From assembly GCA_021442965.1 (NCBI GenBank), contig JABUUX010000412.1, forward strand, positions 1 through 6,115: 6,115 bases of DNA, given 5' to 3'. The notes beneath the pieces are model-generated. The model did no database searches and was not told the DNA's origin. It saw only the letters and a program-made list of their open reading frames with translations. This DNA comes from Treponema sp. Its GTDB lineage: Bacteria > Spirochaetota > Spirochaetia > Treponematales > Treponemataceae. Shown in pieces: positions 1 through 4,993 of the stretch. The number at the start of each line of letters is the position of its first letter. Within the stretch, counting starts at the first letter, position 1. The translations under genes and the position numbers were made by a program.

Positions 1-1017
1 GGTGCTGTTCAGGTTGGCGATAAAGATTTAATGGTAGAACTTACCGGTGACAATATTGAAAACCTGATTCTTTCTGCAAATATCGTTGCCTGTGACTTTG
101 CCGATGCCGGATACGAAATCAAACCAATTCTTTGTAAACATCCGTATGATACAGGTCTTGGAAAAGATATTGTTGTTCCATATTACTTCCAGCCATCTAC
201 AAAAACAACTTTGGCAGCTGTAAACAAACTTCTGGGGTCAGAACTTGATATGACTACAGTTGTAGATGCTCTTACACGCATGGGAAGTAAGGTTGAAACA
301 AACGGAGAAGAAATTACTCTCTGGCCGGCACCTTACCGCAATGATTTCCTTCATGAAGTTGATATTATTGAAGACGTAATGATTGGAATGAATCTTTCAA
401 GCTTCAAATCACAGAAGCCGAATTCATTTACAATCGGACGCCTTTCACCTTTGACTCAGTTCAGCCGCAAAACACGCGATCTTATGGTAGGACTAGGCTA
501 CCAGGAAATGATTTTCAATTATGTTGGAAGCAAAAAAGATTACATCGATAATATGATGATTGATGCTTCAAAGGTTATTGAAATTGCAAACCCAATGAGT
601 GAAAACTATCAGTTTATCCGCCCTGAAATTATTTCTTCACTTCTTAGAGCAGAAAGCGGATCAGGGAATGCAATTTTCCCTCATAAAATTTTTGAAATCG
701 GAAAAGTTGCATATCTTAAAGAAGATGAAAACACAGGAACTATAACCCGCCATCACTTAGGTTTCCTTTATGCCGGTGCTGAAGCAAACTTCAATAATCT
801 TGCTTCTGAAGTAGCATCTCTTATTTACTTCCTGGACCACAAATATGAAGTAAAAGAAGCATCTGACCCTAGATTTATTCCTGGTCGTCAGGCTTCGTTG
901 ATTGTTGACGGAAAGGAAGTGGGAGTGTTTGGTGAAGTTCACCCTCAGGTTCTGGAAAACTGGTCAATTACAGTACCGTGCGCTGCTTGTGAACTTGATT
1001 TAGAAGCAATTATTTAG
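1..1017 (+). CDS. pheT: Phenylalanyl-tRNA synthetase beta subunit, archaeal-type, C-terminal part (5' end outside window)
   Basis: The frame is open from base 1, so the gene starts upstream; 338 C-terminal residues are visible, and the ATG at 31 is internal. PheT forms the cytoplasmic alpha2-beta2 enzyme that charges tRNA-Phe; the beta chain carries the B5 domain and a catalytically inactive synthetase-like core. Visible residues about 65-130 fit a B5 domain ending in the family signature PAPYRNDFLHEVDIIED (about 109-125). The core-like region follows, with FEIGKVAY (about 231-238) and FIPGRQASL with GEVHPQVLENW near the C-terminus. These motifs match the roughly 550-600-residue archaeal/eukaryotic beta subunit rather than the longer (about 800-residue) common bacterial form. 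Possession of this type by spirochaetes is established knowledge and is the main taxonomic clue here. The next gene starts 14 bases after the TAG stop, suggesting cotranscription. Codon use is richer in C-ending codons than in the two following genes. Confidence 0.93.
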   Translation, partial: GAVQVGDKDLMVELTGDNIENLILSANIVACDFADAGYEIKPILCKHPYDTGLGKDIVVPYYFQPSTKTTLAAVNKLLGSELDMTTVVDALTRMGSKVETNGEEITLWPAPYRNDFLHEVDIIEDVMIGMNLSSFKSQKPNSFTIGRLSPLTQFSRKTRDLMVGLGYQEMIFNYVGSKKDYIDNMMIDASKVIEIANPMSENYQFIRPEIISSLLRAESGSGNAIFPHKIFEIGKVAYLKEDENTGTITRHHLGFLYAGAEANFNNLASEVASLIYFLDHKYEVKEASDPRFIPGRQASLIVDGKEVGVFGEVHPQVLENWSITVPCAACELDLEAII

Positions 1018-1031
1018 GTAAAGGTTTTATA

Positions 1032-1751
1032 GTGAAAAGAATATTTGTTCTTCTTCTTTGTTTTTTGTCTCTTTTAAATTTTGCAACTGCTGAAGAAGAG
1101 TTATCTGATAAATCTATTTTTTCTCATCATATAGACGCTACGGTGGGTATGATTACAGATAATGGCATGGCTCCGGATTATTACCATTTACAGATAGGAT
1201 ATGGACTTGAGTTTCCAAATTTTGTTGGAGATGTAAAAATGCAGGTGGCGGCTCAGACGGTTTCTATGGGAATAGATACTTCATACCGCTTTCTGGATTT
1301 TGGTCATTTTATGACAGATGCACGTGGTTTTTTCTGTTTGGAACTTTTGATAAACGAAACCTTTGCAACAGACACCTTTTTAGGACTGGAGTTTTTTTAT
1401 ACAACGCAAAATATTTTTACAATGTCCTGTGAACTTTATTGCGGATTAAAGACATCAAAGATTTTTTCATTAAAAAATGTGAATGCAATCTGTAACTTTG
1501 ACTTTGCCACCGGATTGAGTTTTTATTGGAATCTTTTTGATAAAAGTCAGTTCTATTTTAAAGTAAAATCCTTTGAGTTTTTCCATCACCCAAAATTTAT
1601 AACGCCTACACTGACTTTGGGAGTTGATTATAAATTTAATGAAAATTTTAAGGGAACAGCAGAGTTCGCCGCCCGAACAATTGACTTCTTTACACTTTCT
1701 TCCTATTTTGACGGATTTATTATGAGAATGGGCATGGAGTATACATTCTGA
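1032..1751 (+). CDS. Exported protein, probable outer-membrane beta-barrel (unknown function)
   Basis: No named family is recognised. The 239-residue product starts at GTG, chosen because an AAGG ribosome-binding sequence (1021-1024) lies 7 bases upstream and because this start gives a clean signal peptide: MKR, a hydrophobic run FVLLLCFLSLL, and a likely signal peptidase I site after ATA (residue 20), followed by acidic EEEL. There is no lipobox. The mature part of about 219 residues has no long hydrophobic helix. It consists of alternating, aromatic-rich segments separated by polar turns, and ends in GMEYTF with a terminal Phe, the usual last residue of a BamA-recognised barrel strand. A small outer-membrane barrel is therefore inferred, perhaps of 8-10 strands; a soluble periplasmic beta protein is the alternative. 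It sits 14 bases after pheT, and its TGA stop shares one base with the next ATG. Base composition is more T-rich than in pheT. Confidence 0.72.
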   Translation: MKRIFVLLLCFLSLLNFATAEEELSDKSIFSHHIDATVGMITDNGMAPDYYHLQIGYGLEFPNFVGDVKMQVAAQTVSMGIDTSYRFLDFGHFMTDARGFFCLELLINETFATDTFLGLEFFYTTQNIFTMSCELYCGLKTSKIFSLKNVNAICNFDFATGLSFYWNLFDKSQFYFKVKSFEFFHHPKFITPTLTLGVDYKFNENFKGTAEFAARTIDFFTLSSYFDGFIMRMGMEYTF

Positions 1752-2632
1752 TGAAAAAATTACTGTTTTGTTTAATAAGTTCAATTTTACTCACTTCCTG
1801 TAAATATGGTTTTAATGAACTTTTTGGAAGAAATGATGAAGTAAATGAAAGAAGTCACTCTTTAGTAAATTTGAATGACGGGAACCTTGCGCCAAATCTT
1901 AATGATTCAGATTCTTATAGTGTTCTTTTTGTAACTGATACACATTTTGGCCGTGTAAGCAGTTCAAACGGAGCAAGACAGGATGAAGATTTTTTTAAAA
2001 AACTTTCAGAAATAAAAAATGAGTATGAAAGTGCAGGAACTCCACTAAGATTTGCAGTTTGTTGCGGAGATTTAGTAGAAACCGGGTTAAAAGAGAATTA
2101 CGAAAAATTTTCTGCAGAACTTCAAAATAAACTTTTAAATGATTTTAATTTGAATCTATATTCAGTTGTTGGAAATCATGATTTGTACGCGAGCGGTTTT
2201 GATAACTGGAAAAATACTGTTTATCAGAAATCTTCTGCCTATAAATTTGTAACAGGAAATAATCAAAAAATAAGCTGGTATTTTTTGGATACAGGAAACG
2301 GAACTTTAGGATCCAAACAATTTGAGCATTTTAGAACGCTTTCAATGGGAGATCCTAATCCTAAGATAGTAATTTCACATTATCCGATATATGGAGACGG
2401 GATTGTGTATTTTTCGTTACAAAATCGTAATGAAAGGGATAAGATAATCTCACTTTTATCCAGAACAAATACAATGTGTTACATTGCCGGACATGCTCAC
2501 TCATCTAAAGTGGACTATAGTTATGGTGAATATTTTACCGAACATGTAATTCAGGGGTATTTGGATCAAAGAGAATTTGTTATTTTGACCGTGAATAATG
2601 GTGATTATTCCATTAAACGCTATAAATACTAG
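1751..2632 (+). CDS. Calcineurin-like metallophosphoesterase lipoprotein
   Basis: The 293-residue product begins with a lipoprotein signal, MKKLLFCLISSILLTSC; the lipobox LTSC places the lipidated cysteine at residue 17, so the enzyme is probably membrane-anchored and faces the periplasm or outer surface. The two-metal phosphoesterase motifs appear in order: D-T-H (D63, H65), G-D (D107), G-N-H-D (N142, H143, D144), S-H-Y-P (H210) and G-H-A-H (H248, H250). All expected metal ligands are present, so it should be active on a phosphomonoester or phosphodiester; the substrate cannot be told from sequence. Residues about 18-55 form a polar linker between the lipid anchor and the domain. The start overlaps the previous stop (TGATG), with GGAG at 1736-1739 about 11 bases upstream, which suggests translational coupling to the probable barrel protein. 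No terminator is visible after the stop. Confidence 0.87.
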   Translation: MKKLLFCLISSILLTSCKYGFNELFGRNDEVNERSHSLVNLNDGNLAPNLNDSDSYSVLFVTDTHFGRVSSSNGARQDEDFFKKLSEIKNEYESAGTPLRFAVCCGDLVETGLKENYEKFSAELQNKLLNDFNLNLYSVVGNHDLYASGFDNWKNTVYQKSSAYKFVTGNNQKISWYFLDTGNGTLGSKQFEHFRTLSMGDPNPKIVISHYPIYGDGIVYFSLQNRNERDKIISLLSRTNTMCYIAGHAHSSKVDYSYGEYFTEHVIQGYLDQREFVILTVNNGDYSIKRYKY

Positions 2633-2667
2633 AAATCTTTGCGATTTTCAAGGTTTATATATAACTC

Positions 2668-2696
2668 TTGTGTTTCAGCGGTTTTCAGAATAAAAT
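2668..2696 (+). promoter_or_regulatory. Possible sigma-70 promoter for rsmI
   Basis: TTGTGT (2668-2673, three of six against TTGACA) and TAAAAT (2691-2696, five of six against TATAAT) are separated by exactly 17 bases. They lie in the 96-base gap between the phosphoesterase and rsmI, with transcription expected near 2703 and a leader of about 26 bases. The spacing and -10 box are good and the -35 is weak. AT-rich DNA produces such matches by chance, so this is a candidate only. Confidence 0.35.
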
Positions 2697-2728
2697 ATAA
2701 AAAGGTGCTTTTTAGCATTTGGATTATT

Positions 2729-3439
2729 ATGGCTGAACTTTATGTTATTGGCACACCAATAGGAAATTTGGGTGATATTACTCTTAGGGCAATAGAAACC
2801 TTCAAGAATGTTGATTTTGTAGCTTGCGAGGATACGCGACATACTCTCCAGCTTTTGAATCATTTGGAGATAAAAAAACCGCTTATTTCCTGCCGTGCAC
2901 AGAATGAAAAACAGGTTTCGGAAAAGATAATCCAGCTGCTTTGCGAAGGGAAGTCGGTAGCTTATGCTTCTGATGCCGGAACACCAGGTATTTCTGACCC
3001 GGGAGCTGTACTTTGCGACTGTGTTCGAGAGGCAGGCTATAATGTTGTTCCAATTCCAGGAGCAAGCGCATTTGCTACTTTGGTTAGTGTGGCTGGAGCA
3101 GGTGGTAAAACTCTTATTTTTGAAGGATTTTTATCTCCAAAGCCCGGAAGACGCCGTAGCAGAGTAAAAGAACTGATGGCAAGCGGAGCTGCAGTAATTA
3201 TTTACGAATCTCCGTTCAGAATTGTAAAGTTGCTGACAGATATTGCCGATACTGATAGTAATCGGCGTATTGTGGTGGGCCGTGAGCTGACAAAGCTTCA
3301 CGAAGAGATTACGAGCGGGAGTGCAAAGGAAGTGTTGGACAACTATGCATCCCGTCAGTCTATCAAAGGTGAATTTGCAGTTTTCATTGCCGGGGATAAA
3401 AATAGTATTCAGAATTCTGAAGATTCTGCCGATAATTAA
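2729..3439 (+). CDS. rsmI: 16S rRNA (cytidine-1402 2'-O)-methyltransferase RsmI, short form
   Basis: RsmI uses S-adenosylmethionine to 2'-O-methylate C1402 of 16S rRNA in the ribosomal decoding centre. The 236-residue product opens with the conserved MAELYVIGTPIGNLGDITLRA, which fixes the start at ATG 2729 with GGA 5 bases upstream. The frame is open back to a TTG at 2639, but the extra 30 residues resemble nothing in the family and would cover the candidate promoter. Tetrapyrrole-methylase-fold motifs follow: EDTR (34-37), SDAGTPGISDPG (81-92), IPGASA (109-114), GFLSPKPGRR (133-142), YESPFR (159-164), GRELTKLHEE (184-193) and KGEF (213-216). The protein ends about 20 residues after KGEF, so the extra C-terminal domain of longer homologues such as the E. 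coli protein (about 286 residues) is absent. flgM begins 21 bases downstream, and the 3' part of this gene contains both sigma-28-like elements described separately. Confidence 0.94.
   Translation: MAELYVIGTPIGNLGDITLRAIETFKNVDFVACEDTRHTLQLLNHLEIKKPLISCRAQNEKQVSEKIIQLLCEGKSVAYASDAGTPGISDPGAVLCDCVREAGYNVVPIPGASAFATLVSVAGAGGKTLIFEGFLSPKPGRRRSRVKELMASGAAVIIYESPFRIVKLLTDIADTDSNRRIVVGRELTKLHEEITSGSAKEVLDNYASRQSIKGEFAVFIAGDKNSIQNSEDSADN
3225..3252 (+). promoter_or_regulatory. Candidate sigma-28 (FliA) promoter inside rsmI
   Basis: TAAAGTTG (3225-3232) matches seven of eight bases of the enteric sigma-28 -35 consensus TAAAGTTT, and GCCGATAC (3245-3252) matches seven of eight of the -10 consensus GCCGATAA. 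The spacer is 12 bases against the usual 11. Transcription would start near 3259 and run about 200 bases to flgM. The site lies in rsmI codons (the -10 falls on Ile-Ala-Asp-Thr), so it may be coincidental, but both boxes match well on the strand leading into a flagellar regulator. Confidence 0.45.
3408..3421. repeat. Perfect 14-base palindrome upstream of flgM
   Basis: TTCAGAATTCTGAA equals its own reverse complement over all 14 bases; the flanking bases (A 3407, G 3422) do not extend it. It lies in the last codons of rsmI, 6 bases before the exact GCCGATAA box, covering the position where a sigma-28 -35 element would sit. It could be an operator for a dimeric regulator. By length alone, roughly 0.4 such palindromes are expected by chance in a window this size, so location is the only argument. 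Confidence 0.4.
3428..3435 (+). promoter_or_regulatory. Candidate sigma-28 -10 element immediately upstream of flgM
   Basis: GCCGATAA is an exact match to the sigma-28 -10 consensus and overlaps the end of rsmI (Ala-Asp-Asn codons just before its stop). Transcription would begin near 3442, leaving a short leader that contains the flgM ribosome-binding sequence. At the expected 11-base spacing the -35 region reads TCAGAATT (3409-3416), only four of eight against TAAAGTTT, so the upstream half is weak. It would place flgM under the sigma factor that FlgM inhibits, as known for one flgM promoter in enteric bacteria. Confidence 0.5.
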
Positions 3440-3460
3440 AGGGCAGAGGGGTAGGACGAT

Positions 3461-3748
3461 ATGATGATAAAAGGAATTGGTGGAGTAAATCCTCTAAACA
3501 ACGTTCAGAGCACAAAAAAAGCAGAAAATGTTGCTAAATACAGTGCAGGATCTGACTCTATTGAAGTTTCTGATGAAGCCAGACTTAAAGCTGAGGCATA
3601 CTACCTTAAAAAAGTAGCTGACGAAACACCTGATGTTCGTGCAGACAGAGTTGCAGAAGTAAAAGCAAAAATAAAAGATCCGTCTTATCTGAGCAACGCT
3701 GTGTATCAGTCAGCCGCAGAAGGTCTTCTGGCCAGTTTCGGTCTTTAA
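3461..3748 (+). CDS. flgM: Anti-sigma-28 factor FlgM
   Basis: FlgM binds the flagellar sigma factor FliA (sigma-28) and blocks late flagellar gene transcription until it is exported through the completed hook-basal body. The 95-residue product has the usual length and layout: a polar, probably disordered N-terminal half (MMIKGIGGVNPLNN, then a Lys/Ala/Ser-rich stretch), the family segment DSIEVSDEA (32-40), and a C-terminal sigma-binding part with PDVRADRVAEVKAKIKDPSY (57-76), ending in ASFGL. Two adjacent ATG codons (3461, 3464) could start it. GAGGGG (3446-3451) suits the first (9-base spacer) and AGGA (3453-3456) suits the second (7-base spacer), so the product may be 94 residues. It lies 21 bases after rsmI, next to an exact sigma-28 -10 box, and is followed by a strong terminator. 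No other flagellar gene is in the window, so flgM is separated from any flagellar operon here. Confidence 0.87.
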   Translation: MMIKGIGGVNPLNNVQSTKKAENVAKYSAGSDSIEVSDEARLKAEAYYLKKVADETPDVRADRVAEVKAKIKDPSYLSNAVYQSAAEGLLASFGL

Positions 3749-3783
3749 GCCGTAAACTAAATTACAAGATTAAATTTATCTAT

Positions 3784-3812
3784 AAAAAAGGCGGGGGATT
3801 CCCGTCTTTTTT
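3784..3812 (+). terminator. Rho-independent terminator after flgM
   Basis: AAAAAAGGCGGG (3784-3795) pairs with CCCGTCTTTTTT (3801-3812) over 12 base pairs with one G-U pair, around the loop GGATT. The GC-rich core is six pairs and is followed by six T and then GTTTT. It ends the rsmI-flgM transcript. The flanking A and T tracts make it nearly symmetric, so it could also act on the minus strand, although no minus-strand gene ends there. It finishes only 24 bases before the next start codon. Confidence 0.92.
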
Positions 3813-3836
3813 GTTTTAGAAATAAAGGAAAAAAGA

Positions 3837-4985
3837 ATGGCAGATTTTGTTTTCAGAATGTCACCGAATGTAATTTTGGGGTCTTATACTACAACAAGAC
3901 TCGGGCAGCTTGTTCGTGAATGGGGAACCCGTTATCTGGTAATTATGGATCCAATTCTTTCTGAAGTTAATCAAAGTGAAAAAATTATTCAGACTTTAAA
4001 TGAAAGGAAGATAGAAAATTTTACATTTAGTGATTTTTCGGACGGATGTTCAACAAAAACTCTGCAGCGTACACTTACATTGGCAAAAGAAGGTCATATT
4101 CATGGTGTAATTTGTGTGGGAGGTTTGAAGACCATGCACATGGGGCGCCTTGTATCGTCACTTTTTAATGAAGCTCACGGATTATATACTTTTGTGGATG
4201 GAGCTGTACCAACAGCAGCGGCACTTCCTTGTATATGTGTTCCAACTACTTTCCGACAGTCATTTGTATTTACTTCTGAAGTTCCGGTTGTAGATTCCAG
4301 AAGCAATCAGACAAAACTGCTTCATGTTCAGAATAATATCTGTAAACTTCTTCTTATAGATCCAAATATGATGCTTACACTTACAGAAAATCAGAAAGCT
4401 TCAATGTCTCTTGATGTAATGTGTATGGCAACAGAAGCATATATTTCTCAAAAAGAGAATTTTTTTAGTGATATGTTTGTAGAAAAAGCAATGGAGCTTC
4501 TAGGCTATGCAATGGATGGAGCAACAAGCTTGGAAATTACAACGCCTGAAGAAATACTACTGGCACAAAGTGGTGTTATGACTTCAATTGCAAATGGTTC
4601 CAGTGCTCTGGGTGTAGCCTCTCTTCTTTCTATGACAATAAATGCACGTTATAAAATTCCAAAATCTCTTGTTTCAACAATACTTTTTCCGTATGTGGTA
4701 GAAGATGCAATTCAATTTAAAGCTGAACGTCTTGCAAAACTTGCAAGACTTATGAAGATTGTTGGGGATGAAACCGATCAGATGGAAGCCGCTCATGCAC
4801 TGGCAGAAAATATCAGGCAAAGAATTGCAAAGGCTAATCTTCCTGCACGACTGAAAGATCTTCAACTTACTGTAGACCAACTGGCTCTGGCTGCAGAAGA
4901 TGCGGGTCAGATTGAAATTGTAAACAAACTCCCAAGGTCAATGACATCTGATGACCTTTTTGACCTTATTAAGCTTGCATACTGA
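3837..4985 (+). CDS. Diverged iron-containing alcohol dehydrogenase family protein, probable pseudoenzyme
   Basis: The 382-residue product has the length and overall pattern of group III (Fe-dependent) alcohol dehydrogenases: an N-terminal nucleotide-binding half (P10-N-V-I-L-G, then VICVGG), PTT (136-138) and a helical C-terminal half with LDVMCMATEAYIS and LFPYVVE. Key residues differ. The GGGSxxDxAK motif reads GGLKTMHMGR (95-104). The GTGSE after PTT is replaced by RQSFV. Aligned by eye to E. coli FucO, ligands D196/H200/H263/H277 correspond to D193/M197/S262/K276, so only the aspartate is kept. Binding of iron or zinc, and probably NAD(P), in the usual way looks unlikely. The frame is intact and composition resembles its neighbours, so this is not a decaying gene. 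The ATG is supported by AAAGGA (3824-3829) 7 bases upstream. No convincing promoter fits between the terminator and the start. The RNA methyltransferase gene follows 8 bases later. Family membership is fairly sure; the function is unknown. Confidence 0.82.
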   Translation: MADFVFRMSPNVILGSYTTTRLGQLVREWGTRYLVIMDPILSEVNQSEKIIQTLNERKIENFTFSDFSDGCSTKTLQRTLTLAKEGHIHGVICVGGLKTMHMGRLVSSLFNEAHGLYTFVDGAVPTAAALPCICVPTTFRQSFVFTSEVPVVDSRSNQTKLLHVQNNICKLLLIDPNMMLTLTENQKASMSLDVMCMATEAYISQKENFFSDMFVEKAMELLGYAMDGATSLEITTPEEILLAQSGVMTSIANGSSALGVASLLSMTINARYKIPKSLVSTILFPYVVEDAIQFKAERLAKLARLMKIVGDETDQMEAAHALAENIRQRIAKANLPARLKDLQLTVDQLALAAEDAGQIEIVNKLPRSMTSDDLFDLIKLAY

Positions 4986-4993
4986 TTTTACAC

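Noticed and set aside
100..107. GCCGATGC in pheT as another sigma-28 -10 box
   Set aside because: Only six of eight bases match, and it simply encodes Ala-Asp-Ala inside a housekeeping gene with no flagellar gene downstream.
1470..1784. Minus-strand open frame of about 104 codons opposite the barrel-like gene
   Set aside because: Its translation has no recognisable domain and mirrors the AT-rich plus-strand coding sequence. The plus-strand frame has a signal peptide, ribosome-binding sequence and coupled neighbour.
2699..2713. AAAAAG-GTG-CTTTTT inverted repeat as a terminator for the phosphoesterase gene
   Set aside because: The stem has one G-C pair and a 3-base loop, and no T tract follows beyond the stem, so it is too weak for an intrinsic terminator.
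2639..2728. Upstream extension of rsmI to a TTG codon, adding 30 residues
   Set aside because: The added residues do not resemble RsmI proteins, which begin close to the GTPIGNLGD motif. The ATG at 2729 has its own GGA ribosome-binding sequence, and the extension would overlap the candidate promoter.
2964..3167. Plus-strand open frame overlapping rsmI in another frame
   Set aside because: It lies wholly inside conserved RsmI motifs in the correct frame and has no ribosome-binding sequence or family resemblance of its own.
3749..3836. Sigma-70 promoter for the dehydrogenase-family gene (for example TATAAA at 3781)
   Set aside because: No acceptable -35 box lies 16-18 bases upstream of TATAAA or the other AT-rich candidates. 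The T/A runs are explained by the terminator stem.
3837..4985. Calling the dehydrogenase-family gene a pseudogene
   Set aside because: The frame is full-length with a good ribosome-binding sequence and no frameshift or internal stop. Only functional residues are replaced, which fits repurposing rather than decay.
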